From Phoronis australis (taxonomy: Eukaryota; Phoronida; Phoronidae), in NCBI GenBank assembly GCA_002633005.1, contig NMRA01000003.1, forward strand, positions 415,672 through 479,671: DNA of 64,000 bases, written 5' to 3'. Shown here in pieces: positions 13,054 through 28,000 of this stretch. The notes beneath the pieces are model-generated. The model was not told where the DNA came from. It saw only the letters and a program-made list of their open reading frames with translations, and made no database searches. The translations under genes and the position numbers were made by a program. Each line of letters starts with the position of its first letter. Position 1 is the first letter of the stretch.

Positions 13054-16000
13054 GTATATGTGTTTATACTAATGCTAGCATCACCAACCATCCACTGGGC
13101 ATTCCCTGCCAAGCACCAGTGTGTCTCTTAATTACAATTACGTAAGTTAATTACCTTTGCCTCTGATTTTCATGAAATTTGGCCACTTCGTATCTATTAA
13201 GGTGACGATACCGACTTTTCATTTCGGAGGGATTCGGCATGTTCTGAGCGATCTAGTCCCTGTTCTTACTGTTTTAAAGTGTTTTTCGACAATCTACCTC
13301 ACTGCTAGTATCTGACTTACAAATTGGTAAGACGACGTCAGACATTGATTTTGGAACACCCCTGACTACTGTGGCGCCCTTTACAGGCAGTTTTTGTGTC
13401 TCTGGAACTTTGTTAATTTGACAAATTTATTTCTGTTAAATGGACAACAATATGGCGAAGTCTTTCGATAAATATGTTTCTATTAACACCTTTCCATTTT
13501 CTTATAAGTGCCATCCACTCACAGACATTCTCTAGAACAAGTTTGTCCTGGAATGAGTTGTCGCTAGGTTTGGAGGTTGTCTGGACGCTATTTAAACTAG
13601 TGCAACTTACCACACCTGTGACAACTTACTCCACAATAAAAAATTGAGGTGGGGTAACTTGTTCTATGGTACCTTAAAAGTGTGCCACTTGTATACACTT
13701 TGTGGCCGCAAAAGTGGGGTAGGGCAGAAGTAATTATTAACTGCGGTTAGATACTGAAGGTTTTCTCTTTGCACGCCGTACTCGCATTGTCACACACAGA
13801 GTGACAAATTCTACGTTACCCTAGTTATCAGATATGTGTGTGTGGAGGCTCCACTTAGGAGTTGGGTAAGTTGCACTTAGTGCAAGTTGTTCTAGGGTAG
13901 GCAGTTTATCGATGGGACTATAGATTCTTATGTATAGTAGTTTAATAAATATGTAGGTTTGAGACTATATATATCAGTTTGGTAAATATGAATGCCTTAG
14001 AATGTATTAAATGTATATCAGTTGGTAAATGTGAAGGCTCGAGATTGTGAAAATCAGTTTAGTAAATATGTAGGCCGGAGAGTATACATGTCAGTTTGGT
14101 AGTATGTAGGCTTGCGAGTATGTATATGGATGTTGGTGTGATAGTGTATATCATTTTGGCAAATATGAAGGCCTGATGGCATCTCTAAAATTTGAGGAAG
14201 TTAATTATTTCCTGGTGAAGACCAGTGCGACGTCTTATCATTATACACGGTGCAAGAAAGTTGCTTGATATGTTTGAAATTATCTGCAACTGTTCTGTCA
14301 TTATATCCTATTTAAAGTTAGGTAAATTTTTACCTTTGGGTCATTCTGGAAATCTAGAATGAAGTTATGAAGTTGTTTAATAGAAAATGAGGCAAATCAG
14401 TTAATCGGGCATTAATTTTATCTCTGGAATAATAATTATGCAGAACATAACCAAAAAATGGAACTGATGATTTTATTTCTTACATTTTAACTTCCAAGGT
14501 GACACACCCATAAACTCAATATGGATCTTCTTTAGCTTAATTACATCAGGTAATGCAAATGTGCAAAAATGCAAGCCCAGACAAACATTTGTTTCTACTA
14601 CAGCCCAATACACTCTCATTTGTTTTTGGGGGGTTTAACCAGCTGTGCCTGAGTTAGCGTTTAATACATGTGCGAACTTCAACAAGCTGTTGGTCGCCAG
14701 TTTTATGCAATCGTAACATCTCTTGGGGGTGCAGTAGTCTTCACTGCACCAAGTCAGGTTGAGGGAAGTCAGGTTGAGAGTATTGATAAAGCTAGTGTGG
14801 AACTCATGTGCAATAGTGACATGGCATATGTCTTAAATAACATGTCCTGATGATGACATAAGTTGCCTGGAGCCCTGACCAGTCTAGTCTGGAGCTTAAT
14901 CATACCCCAGTGTTTTCTCTTATACCATTACTTTAACAGCATCATGTGTTATCTGAATGATCTGTTATTGATTTTGAGATAACTTTGCTGCGAGTAGTCC
15001 CTGTGTTAAATTCAATAATGTTTAAAGGTGCGCAAGTCCGGATCTAGTCAGAAGAGACTGCTGTGGCTAGGGATCTCCCAGTTAAGTTTAAGGTTCCCAT
15101 TTCTGTTGTCTTTGACTTGGGCTGATGGTTCAGGTCTCGTTTTGAAAGTTACTGTTTTGCTTCCAGTGCATGTAATGCCTTTAATGAGTACAAGTACTCC
15201 TAATGACTATCTAGTCGCCTAAAACGGGAAAATCACCGTTAATGCTCACAAGTTGTTGTTTTGTGATACTTCCGACATGAGTATTGCGAGTTATTTGTAT
15301 TTATAAGCGTCACAACTGATTGGTAGACGTCCTACTGATTGACCACAAATTGATACAAATAATAGGTTCACATGAGTGGCAAAAATGGCTAAAATGCTAA
15401 CATCTGATGGAAAGATTCTGGGGAAGAGAAGACAAAAACGGAGTTTTGATTCTGAGATTTTTTTTGTTTGCATACATACAACCATTGAGAACATATGCTT
15501 CAAGACTCGCCTCTCGCCTCTGTGACTTTGTGTTCACCAACACGGCAAGTTGTGAAAAGAGACAAGTCCTCACCCAAATTCCTTAATTCTGGTAATTTGA
15601 CATGTCGATGTTTCAATCTCATGCCCATGATGTGTTTCAGCCACCCACCAGATTTCTGTATCCATTTCATACTTGGGTTTCATATCAGTCTCCCAGCACG
15701 TTGTGTGTCTAACAATGAACGAATGACCTACTTTAAATTGGACCACAGTGCACCAGCTTAACCCTCTTACCGTAATACGTTGGCTCTCCTGGTGACCCAA
15801 TCTACTTGGTTAAAATTAAACATTTTTATGACAATTAATTGACAATTAGTGAATTACACACGGCAAATTCAGATGACATTGCGTGTGAATGTTGAAATAA
15901 TGATTGTGGCTGAGGGGTTTATAGATTATATTGGCCGAAAACAAGTTTTCGCTGAATAATTAATGGAAGTCCTTGAGACTTTCACCCCTAACAATTTATT

Positions 16001-19000
16001 TGGATTTTTCTCGGCTTCGGCAAATCGACTTAATTTGAACTTTGCAACACGAGTTGTCGAAAATGGCTCAGTGGATTTCGCTGAAACTTTCCAAACTTAA
16101 TATTTATTCGTCATTCGCAAAAACGCTGTTAGGATTTTTGATATACAGGCCTAACTTCTGTATAATTTAACAAATTTAAAATGAATACGACTGCTATTTT
16201 TTATAAAAATACCTTACGTTTTGCGAGCTGATTTGTCATAGAAATCGAACAAAAAGACTTATGACAAATTCCTAACTGCGTTTTTGAGGAAAGATGAAAT
16301 TTTCATTTAAAAAAGGTTTAATTAAAATTGACTGAGGAGTTATTTTGCTATGAATGTACCTTTCTTAAAATGAAATTTTGACCTAAAAAGGTGTTAACTT
16401 AAGGATAATGGTACATAAATATATTTTCTATATTCCCTAATCTTTTTTCTTTCTGAAAATTTATATACTTTTACTAGTTGACAAAGCCTATTAGTTTTGT
16501 TAGAATGGAGACCACTAAATAAGGTTTGAGATAATCTTAAGGGAAATTTGGTGTCAAAGCACTTGAGTCTATGCCATAAATTTATTAATGCAGTGATAAA
16601 GGAAGGTCTGTGTCCTTTGAAGTAAGTGGTCTGATGAAAAATGTGGGCAGTTTTGAGATATCACAGACCTCTAACAAATCGCTTGCAAAAGGGACTCTTG
16701 TAACCTTTCTCATGACATTTGCATTTTTGCTACCAGCAAAAGTGCGTGTGGAAATGCTGGCGTTTTGTTCAGTTAGTGAAAGGGGAATCTTGGTGGTCCA
16801 CTCTATGAACTGAACAGCTCTTATACACAGCCTAAAATGCTGCTTTTGGTTCTCTTCTGAGTTGTTTTGGACTTTTATCTGTCTTCTTTTAGTGCTGTTA
16901 TCATTTTCATATGGGTGCAATTTTCTCCCTATTTTTTCCCAAATGAATTTATGGGTTTTTGTAAATTATATCTTTGTCGTCCTTATTTTTAGAATACTTT
17001 GTGTGTGTGTGTGTGTATGCGTGCGTGCGTGTGTGTGTGTGTGTGTGGGGTATAATTTTGCAGGAATCAAATGTCACCTCAGGCATTTCTGATGTTTATC
17101 TTTCAGTGTTATTCATTAGTCAAAAATAATAATTTGCAAAGTAATTAGGCACCTTGGCAGTTATTTCCTCTTGAAAGGTAAACTACCACAGGCATGTCTA
17201 CTGCATTTGACATACTTGACTGTTCAAAAGCTGTTGAAAGAACCATAGATCAATTTAAATACAGTATGCTTTGATTTTACCTGGTTGTTTTATGGGTTTT
17301 TCTCTGGGCTTTCTGAATGATGAGTCTTGAATACAGTATGTGACACTGCCTTGTCATTTGCTGTTAAAGGTTGTTGCGTGACCAGAACATGAAATGCACT
17401 ATATGTTATCTAATGAACATTATGTAAAATAAACTCAGCTGATGTCTACAGTATCTGTGGTAGTCCTGTATTTTAATACTCATTTTTGGTTTTTGATAAG
17501 CTTTGTAACTAGTGGTAGTGTCAGGTCTGTGTAACTGTTCAGGCCTGATGTTAGTGTGGTCTGCATAACTGTTCCTGTCATGCTAGTGTGGTCTGCATGA
17601 CTGCTCATGCCATGTTAGTGTGGTGTGCATAATCATTCATGCCATGTTAGTGTGGCCTGCATGACTGTTCATTCCATGTTTGTGTGGTCTGCATAATCAT
17701 TCATGCCATGTTAGTGTGGCCTGCATGACTGTTCATTCCATGTTTGTGTGGTCTGCATAATCATTCATGCCATGTTAGTGTGGCCTGCATGACTGTTCAT
17801 GCCATGTTAGTGTGGTCAACATAATTATTCATGACATGGTATTGTGCCGACTTTCTTGGGTTAATTTTAGTCTTATCCCAACTTAAAGTATAAATCCAAT
17901 CCCAGTGATCAATAATAATAAAACAAACATTTCTTTATGTGGATTTCTAATACCGTGGTAACTAACCCCAATAAACTGTCATAAGCAGTGTATTCAATGT
18001 GTGATTGATGGGAGCAGAGTGCACTGTTTACACCCATGTAGCATATAGTCTCAACCAAGTAATGTTAAGTTTCATTTTTGTGTATGGCAATGGCAAAGTC
18101 AAGTTTACAACAACCCTTACCAGAAAAACACTTGGTTATATTTCAGATGTTGGCTATTGTGTGCATTTCGTCTTTATGATATAAAAAAGCAATAACAAGA
18201 TGCATGCTGGATTTTTGTTTTTAAACTTTGTTATGTTTACGAAGCCAAAAGCGTATAGAAAATTCAAACTCAACTGAAATTACGATATCCGTATTTGAAA
18301 TCCCATGTCCATTCTGCAGAAACTTTGTGTGTTAAGTCTTGGCATAAATACATTCAACCGGTATCAAGAATCCAAAATGTCCTAATTTGCTTAAGAAGGG
18401 ACTGTCCTTCAAGTACCTTAAACTTTGCATTTTTTTTAACGCGACGCAAGTAAGCCAAACTCGTCACGACAAAGTTCAAACTCAACGCAGTAGGAAGTAG
18501 TCAAAACAGGTTGCGCAGAACACTGCGCAAGCCGCAAGGGTCGAACCTCTCCCCCCAAAGCGTACATTTTGTAATCACATGAAAGTGGCAGTAATCGTGA
18601 ACAAGACTTTATGTGTACAACTGAGGCGCACTTTCAAAAGGTGCTTAATGCCTAGACATATGTATTAAAGATCTTATTGATTTTTTTCCAACTAACTTAT
18701 GTGTACTCTAATTATTGATAGTTAAAAAGGGAATGTGTGCTTCTGTTAATAACATCGGTGGCAGTATTATAGATTTTAATGTTGAACACACTCTGCTAGC
18801 AAGCTTCGTAACTTTTCTCACTATTTTGGTATTATCAGCATGATAGAAAATCGTCTGTAATTTGCCTGCCATTCTTTATGAATACAAATGTGTCTGGGGT
18901 GACGATGTGATTTGTCATGTCTTGCAAGTATTCCACTAAGAATTGAGCTTTTGCCTTATTTTTAGAATATGTTCCACAGCACAATAGGAACTTCCATACC

Positions 19001-22000
19001 ATTAATTGCCTCTCGCATATTGACATCCCATGATCTAGGCTAATAATAGAACAAGCAATTTGTTACCTGACTTTCTTATTACTGCCACCGATGAGCTCAG
19101 TCATGCTGCTCTGAAATGTTATGAAGATCTCGAGAAAAGTGTCTCAATTTGGCCAAATTTGGAATGTCGTACCTCAGAAATCGCCAATCAGACATATGTG
19201 ATACTTTCATATACTATAGTTTAGGAACTGTTCTTCATAAGCTGTTAGGAACTGTGTTTAAAATGTTCAAATTTTGCATCAGAGGTTATTAGAGGAGGCA
19301 GTTTGGCCTAGTGTGATGGTGCCTGCCTTCTTTACTCGAGGTCCTGGGTTCGAGTCGCCCTGGGTCACACTGCTAGACCCTTGAATCGGGTTTGTAGCTC
19401 CTTAGCTCAATTTTATCTACTGTATATATTAATAAAGCACAAAAATATTTCCAGGTGATCAGTGCAATGGGCCCACAAGCGCGGCCTGCCCACGTCCGGT
19501 ATAATGTGTGCCAGACCGCCTGCAATTATTTTTTTTATATATCAGATAAAATAGAACTTTCATTTTTTTCTGAAAAAAACTTAAAAGTTCCTTAAAATGC
19601 AAAACCAAGTTCACAAAACTGTAATTATGGTATTTTGAGATTTCTTCATGTACATTTAGACCAAACAAAATTTGGTCACGTTGTTATTAGTATTGTTTTG
19701 CTAGTATGCATTTACCTTTCCTTTTTTAAAAATTTTTCTGAAAACACATGATAGTGTGACCGGAATCTTGGCAGTGTGGTATGAAATCAAAAATTAAATT
19801 CTAGTCTTTTATGTTTAGAAAATATATACTTTCAGTGAGTTAGTTTTGTAAATATTCATCTAAATACGCTGTCTATGTAAGATCATACCTGGTGTTTTGG
19901 AAGATAGGTCTACCCAAAGGAACACCCATAGGCATATTTATGGAAATTTCTATAGAAGTGACCCCAAGATCATATTTTTTTGATAACTGTGTTAGCAAAT
20001 TTTGAAAATCTCCTGAATGGTCTAAGTTAGATATATGATATGTTTTGATGTAAAATGTTGTTGATTTTGGCAAGACATATATTATGGTCACGATTTTACT
20101 CAAATGACTATCATTTTATCATATTTTTTCTTACTTTGAAAACAGTCTTGAGTGAATAATTAATGTTTCTCACAGTTTCTGAAAATACTGCTCCTACCTT
20201 TCCGAAAATATCCCCGGGCGTATATCCAGTTTCATTCAACGTTTTCGAAAGGTCATTTCCAATTGCCAATTCTTCCTCAAATGTTCCCAGTAAGCTTGAA
20301 TGGTCATTAGTGCATTTGGCGTCATGGGCAATCTACCTGGATTTTTACTTTTCAAATTTTATGTATGGCCTTGTTGACAAATCTGGGCATTCAGCCAAAT
20401 ATACTCAAAGCTATAAAATTAAACCCAGCATTGGTGTGTATAACTGAAAGCAGGCAGCCTGTAGAATTTTATTTTTGGCTTTATGCCAATCCGTCACATC
20501 TTTTAATAGATTTTTAGCAACAAACAAATGTACTTTCATATCAATCCAGCATTATCAACAACATGACCATATTTAATTTGATATACGGTAAATGTTCAAG
20601 ATCAAATTTTAAAAAGGCTGTTACACATTTCTAAATTACAATTTTATTTACATTTTCTGCGACTGTTGATTTTTTTCATAAAATTCATTAAAAGTCCTTA
20701 TATTTTGATAACCCCTTTGCATAATTTATCCTTTTGAAAAACAATTCCTAACAGCTTTTCAGGTGATTCCATGGGATTTGTCCTCTCTGTTACACAAAAA
20801 TATACTGCGGAATTAATTTTCACTAAACTCTACCGGGAGGGAGACTTAGTATTGGTATTATATCTTCATCGTGGGAGATAAAAAAGTAGAATATACCCCC
20901 ATCCTAGACGCTTTTCTCTGTGGTCACTAGAACATATTCAATTTGCCTTTATTGTATTCGGCTGTCTTGGGATGAAAGTGACATTTGTCCATTGCTCTCT
21001 AAGAGATCATGATAGTCTAGTGTTCAGGGACAACATAATTAATTCATTTATTAGGAAGTAATTAGTGGCATAAAAATGAAAAGTTTATTAGTGAAGAGAT
21101 TAACCTTGTGTAGGGCATTCTTGGTGTGATCTGACACCTTTGCAAACTACAGTGTCAGCAGGTAAACTATGGGTAACTGGTCATGTTCTGGTGATGTTTG
21201 CCTACTTGCTATTCATTGCCAACTATTGATTGTAAACTCTCACTGGTAACAGAATTAATTGGCAGCTGGTTAACAAGGTAGTTGTGTATACAGACATTAT
21301 ATACCTGACAACTGAGCTGATATTGACAATTCTCTCTCAAAGTTTTCAGAAGGGAACATAACAGTAACTGGAATTACAACTTGTGCATCCTAGCACATGT
21401 ACATGTTTATTATTCATAACTCTTTATGTCATTTTGAATGTCACATTTAAGGTTATCTCAAACCTTATTCACAAAAAATGTCCATTTTTACAATATTTGA
21501 CGTGTGTAGAAAAAATATCTTCATTTTCGGGGAACTTCAAATACAAAATATATACTGCGTATCTAGAAAAAAGATTTAGGAGAACCACCTTGGAACCGCA
21601 CAACCACGTGGATATTTGTTTACTACTTATCCGAGGTCAAAGGTTAAAGGGCTTTCAATCAAATCAAATCTCCCACCAGGTACAGAACAGCTTCGTATAC
21701 CCTCAGTCCTTTCATTCACAAAATCGCCATAACATTGAGTCAACGAGGTGTAATTATCATGGGCGGCGCAGCACTGAAAAAAGTGGAGGGCTTAAAGCCC
21801 CCTCAGCCCCCCTGTAGTGTACCGCCTATAGACCATGTGTGGCGTAACACTGAAAAAAGTGGGGGGCTATAGCCCCCAGCCCCCTTTGGTATGCCGCCCA
21901 TGCTTATAGTAGGATGGCGTCAGGGAAAACAAAGACAAAACATAGTTTTGATCCTAAGATTTTCACTTGTCCCAGTTTAATTAGCTTTTTCTCGGCCTTG

Positions 22001-25000
22001 GCAAATCGACTTTATTTCAACTTAGGAACAAGAGTTCTCACAAATGGCTTGGTGGATTTCGCTGAAACTTTCCAAATTTAATATTTAGTCATCAGTCTCA
22101 AAAACACTTTTATGATTTTTGCGCAATTTAACAAAGACGAATACGACTTCCGTTTTTTACAAAGGTACCTTACGTTTTGCGAGTTGATTTGTCATGGAAA
22201 CAAAACGAAAAGACTAAACTAAAATTCCTAGCAGCGTTTTTGAGTTAACTGGTGAAGTTTTCATTTAAAAAAGTTTCATTAAAATCGACTGAGGGTTATT
22301 TTACTATGAATGTACCTTTCTTAAAAACAAAATTTTGACTTAAAAAAGGTTTTTACGTAAAAAGTAATAATGGTACATTAAGACAAAAAGTATTTTCATA
22401 TTCCCTAATCTTTTTTCTTTCAGAAAATATATACTTTTACTAGTTGACAAAGCAAAAAATTTTGCTCCTGTGAAGCTCTCATCATTTCCTGTCAGATGTA
22501 ATTATAATTTTAAGAAATACCGTATGTTGAGCGTAGTGTTTTCTTTGTTACAAAAGGCTGAGAATTATGAAATAAAATAACGTTTACTTGGTTGTTTTTC
22601 ACTTAAATGGCCCCATCAAGCAAGATGAGTGATATTTTCACGCTCCCCTGCCGGTTTAGAGCTCTACATGTTGATATAAGTTTTGTGACGTGGTGACGAG
22701 CAGAGCTACCCGGGCTATGTGAAATTTTGGAGGCTAACGGAGTTCAACACAATGCTACTGGTACCTAGTTGTATTTTGAAGATAGTCTTCATATAGCTGG
22801 CTGGTTAGGCCCTGGGATGAATCAAAGTCACCGGAAAGAAAAGCAAAAAAGGTTGTGAGTATGCACTTGTTGATCTGTTGACTGGACTACGTACTCGCAC
22901 GGCTAATAATCTATATCTCTTTGTGCTTGCTGTACAGCCTCTGTGGCGTCACAAAAAACAGCAGTGTGGCTTTGCGGAACTGATAAATTTGTACTTTTCA
23001 AAGTAAAAAAGAAAAATACTGTGCACTGTTTAGGAAGATGTGGATGCCAGTAACCAAGCTTTATACTTTCAAAATTCATATTAAAATGCTGAAACATGTA
23101 GTTCAGGCCTCTTTTAAGGGCCTTTCATAGAAACGTCGACGCGTCGATGTTTTGGGGAGTTGCGGTCAGTATGAACGGTTAACTTCGGTCCTGGATCGAA
23201 GTTAACAGCGCCAGTAAACATGTGGATTTAACAGTGGAGGGTCAATGCAGTGCCTGAGTGCGATATAAATGGTCAACTTTGGTCTCATCGAAGTTATCGC
23301 CAGGGCCCATTGGTGTCCTGAACAATTAAAGGAAGCGTCGTAGTTAATAGTTGCTTATATTTTGCACGAATAATCATCAATCGAATTAGAAGAAAATTTT
23401 ATGTCAATTAGCACACTTAAATGCTTTCAAATTGTCACATTAAAAAAAATTGTTAGCGTGCACGGGGTGCATCAGCTTTGCGATTACTTTGATGACGACA
23501 GCGCCACCTACCATTTACTTCGATGCTGCTAATACCGAATCGAAGCTGGTATGAACGGTACAGTTAACTTCACAGTTTACATCGATGCTTGTGTTCACAC
23601 TGGAGTTAGTGCGAAAGGGCTTTTAGAATACTGAAACTTCTATTGCGATGTCTAAAAAATAACTTCATTTAGAGAGCTTGTCGTTATAACATTAATCACT
23701 GAACTTGTTCCTTACTTATTATAAGTGATTTCTGGGTGAGGGAAGAACTGATAGTTTATTATTCGTTGAGTTCATCCAGATGCAATCTGACCTGACAAGC
23801 GTGTTATTTTATGTAACAAAAGCCGTGTGGCTAGAAATACGCTGGTTTTGTGACGGAACACTGATGCTGGATGCGGTAGAGTTACTAGTTAGTACATAAG
23901 AAGTGTGTTTGACAATGTGATTCAGATGTACATCTGATTTGTATTTTTGTCATGTGATAACTCATCCTGGATAATCTGATTTGATTCTGGATGGATTTCT
24001 GGCATGAGGTACAAAATCGTGATCCCGATACACCGGTAGTAGTGAAACATCAATCATACACAAGACATTCAATAAATGGGGTGGTACTAGCTCTCTTGCA
24101 CCTGATGAGATCAAGTACATACGTACTTATGAGTTAAGTCAGATTTTGGCCATATCATAGGTAGAAATGCAAAAATCAGTGCAATACTGTGTAGATTTTG
24201 ATGTACAAGGTTTGGCTTTCATCGCTAAAGCATTATCAAGGCACACATTGGTTTTTTGTCTTGATAATGCTCTAGTGATTCAAGCGAAACATTGATTATG
24301 AAAATCTGGTTGCGCTGAGTTTTAAGTTTCTTTGTTCTCACGTATATTGTGCTAATGACTACTAATGTTCTTCAGTTTATATGCAAATTATCAGTTATAG
24401 TTGATTATAGCTTTGGAAATATCACACTGTCCAATAGGTGTCTTGCACATTGTTACACATTTGTCTGTGCCAATGATCTAAACACACATCTCCATTGGGA
24501 TTTCAACCTGAGATAGTCTATTCAAGTATATTATGCAACTTTTAATGTACATTAACAGGTTCAAAGTGTTGTTGGCATTTTGCATTTCAAATAATGGTTA
24601 TGCAGACTCTACACCTGAACACCTTTCTTGTCTGAATAGTCGTTATTAACTCTCAGGAACGATTGTCGAGGTAAAGTTTGCAGTATGGCACAAGACTTGT
24701 GGAATTCCCTTTTAGTCCTGTTCATGACTACTGTCTGTCAATCTGTTCTTGTGACATACGGTATGTCTCATGAGAGCTGCTCCAGGGTTTTCACTTCCAA
24801 ACTCTTTGTTCCAGTAGTATCGCATTCCAAAATTTTAGGATCTATTTCAGTTTCTTGGAGTTCATTAAAAAAGTTCAGAAATTATTTCACCATCACAGAG
24901 CCATAAACATTATATATTGGAAAAATGAGGTGAATCCGGTGGTGCCCGTTTCTTACCCATAATGGAAAATGTGGGAAGATGACCAAGACACTTACGCATG

Positions 25001-28000
25001 ATTCTCATTTCTTCAGTTTTATTTCTTTCAAGTTAGTGGAAATTGCTTCTAAGGTGATGCTCATAATGTCAATATACATTTTGCTTGGTTGCATCAAACC
25101 AGGCTAAAACGCAGCCTCGGGCGAACACTGCTCTGATTGTTCGATTTGGCAACCTGGGAAAAATGGCCACAAAGTCACCCGAGTAAGTACCAATGTCGGA
25201 CAATAATTCACCCGAAATTCCCTTCAAAATTTGTGTTGACTTCCAAACTTTTAAACCAGTAAATTAATAACAATTTTCCTAAATTTGATACCTTTGGCTC
25301 GCAATTGTACCTTTTATTTCCTGACATTAGTGCATTTGCTATCCTCAGCAGTCGGCGCATATCAAACGTGCGTTCAAATTGCAACAGAAAGCAAACAGAC
25401 GGAAGTCGAACTTATTACGCAAAAATTGCACAAGGTCAGACCACAAAACTTGCACCTACATTGTTTCCATTCGTCTGCATTTGCCATCAGTAAGAGGAAT
25501 TCAGTTAGATTGAGGTTGGGGTTAGTAAACCAAAATACAACTTGAAAATATACGTGAATAAATTATGAACTCGTGTAAATGTTGTTTAAGTGGTGGGAGA
25601 GTTGACAAACGGCTGCTTGTCTAACACCGTGATGTCTCGCGTATGGGTAATGTATATTGAAATAAACCCAGTGAGTGGTTGTATTTTTACGAGAGAAATG
25701 AAAAAGATACGTGTAATTTCAAATAACGGCGACCGCGATACAATGTTTTTTTGTCGAGGACTTCCATCCTCAGTTTTGGCAACCTCATATTTCATATGGC
25801 AACCTGGGATTTCTGCTAAATCGCATTTGGCAAGTTGGCATTAAACTTAGTGTTGAGTAGTGCTGCCACTGGTGTGGGATCCGTCAAGTTTTCAATTGCG
25901 CACTTAATCTTGTTAGTAGTTGAATCAACTTTAGTCGTTTGCATTATCATTGGAACCTTGACATGTTGAACATTTTGTGATAGACACCCTACCCATTCCA
26001 AGGTATCTGTGTACCTGTCAATGGATAATTACAAGAATCATTATGCTGCACACTAACTAGACACAATGTCAGGAAGTTAGGCCATCCTTTTGTGTGGAAT
26101 AAAGGAATGATGTATGTAAGCTATGACTTAGAACAGATATTGGTAATCAGAATGTGTGAATATCCTTTCTGAGCTATACCATGAAAGATTGCGAGTTAGT
26201 AGTTAACTGTCTATTTATAACGCTGTTAACGTTTCAGTGTACTCTTAGTAAGATACTGTCACTAATGAGGCAAAAGTACATTATTTTACATAGTGTTATT
26301 TTCCACATTCCACCATATTAGGTAGATTTTATGTTTTGTATTTTTATACTAACCAAGTCTTTGTCAGACTACTGTGTTAAGGTACACTGCATGTCCGTGG
26401 AACTGTGTGCTTTTTGGACATTACTGTAAAACTCTCCAGTTTGAAAGGCCGGAACTTATGCCAACTTTTAGAAGTCAGTATCTGATGTCCAAATTCAGGA
26501 ATAACGATTAATATAACAAAGGGTTATTCAGATCGATGTTGGGCATGAAAATATTGAACCAATTGCTATTTTTGACGATTTTATGAACTGCCAAGTCTAT
26601 TTTGCGATGCTGCTTATACAAAACAACGTATTTCAGAAATATTCAGTGAACGCCAAAATCACGGTATCCGAATCTTTGGAAACAAGAAAATTCAAATTCG
26701 ACATCAATTTCAGTACCCAAAATGTTAGAGATTATCGTAAACTTGAGGATTTTTACTTTACGGGCTGTGTGGTGTATCAGATTAGTGGGTTTTTGGTAGC
26801 CAGGTTCCTTATGGAGGTGCTTTTGTCAATTCAAATCTCACAAAAAGTTCTCTCTCATTTTTTCATTAAGATGTATTTGCATGTTCTTAACTTTCCTAAA
26901 GAATAACAAGAACTAAACATGAACAACAATGCTATTTTAACATAATCTCCGCTAATTAAAAGTGCAGTTGTATCCACTGACAACTTTTAAATGAGAAAAA
27001 AAATCTGCAAATATTTGACCTTTGCCCTAATGACATACCCCACAGGCTCACATAGCCCACTTCATTCAGTGTTGTTCCCCAAAGCACCACATCACCATAG
27101 GCCTACTTACTAGACGCGGTTCAATGATTTGCGACGGATCATTTTTGCCATAAATCTCATTCTTAGAAACATTTGGCAATTTTCAACATATTTCATATTC
27201 ACTTCCTCATCACTATTTGTTGTGTTTGTGATTAATTTGGCCAAGCATTGACAGAGATAAGGAATTCAGTCTGCAAGTTCCACTTTAAAGCTCTGTGGAA
27301 CTTGGCCCTTTTAAATGTGCTCTTACTGAAATTCTTTTTATGATGCTGATTCTTGAAATATTTTTCTAGCACCATGCCTGCCCCCGTCAAGCAGTAGCCC
27401 AAGCTGACGTGTGCAGTGGTCACTTGTTTTAGTTCGCATGCATTTAATGAAGCTCATTTCTCATACCAGTAATGAACTGGATTATTGCTACTATCATATA
27501 ATTATTGTTATTACTTCAAGTATATATCAGCTTATGTAGTAGTGTTGTTATTTAGACTATTTTCCATTATTTACAGATGGAGAAACTAATTCGTGATATG
27601 CAGCATTCCGACACGGGGATTCCTGTACGCTGTCAGAAGATTTTTCTCACCACAATACCATGTGCTTTCACAGGTGTGTTAACTCCTTTCTCTCTCACAT
27701 TAGACTAGTGAACACGGTGAAATGAACATGAAAATGTGTTTGAGTCTGTTGTATTTCTTATTGCCTGCGACGTTGATCAAGCTTGCTCATGTGTTCATTG
27801 CTAACATGTGCCAAGTGGATCTAACAATGTGATTACTCTCATTCATTTACAGTATAGTCACACTGGATGTATAGTCCACTCTCCACACAGGTAGTGTTAT
27901 GCTGGAAAACTTACCACCAGCATTCTTTCTACAGTATGCGAGTCTGTCCTGCTCGTCATTGCGTGCCTGCATTGTTTGGTCAATTTGCAATATACTTATG

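Larger units (their letters stand above)
11340..27576 (+). other. RGS intron 1 (16.2 kb)
   Basis: Bounded by GTAAGA and TTTACAG. It holds microsatellites, a 32-bp minisatellite, a tRNA-derived SINE, family A and B repeats, a MITE-like element and a hairpin, listed separately. Remaining parts show no coding exon that I can support. Confidence 0.5.

Noticed and set aside
17521-17840. Regular repeats resembling a CRISPR array
   Set aside because: Units are directly tandem without unique spacers, and the window is eukaryotic.
19293-19380. tRNA gene
   Set aside because: Pol III boxes are present but the cloverleaf stems do not form; it fits a SINE head.
21383-21817. 144-codon + strand open frame
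   Set aside because: It runs into a GC-rich repeat unit and shows no protein family features.
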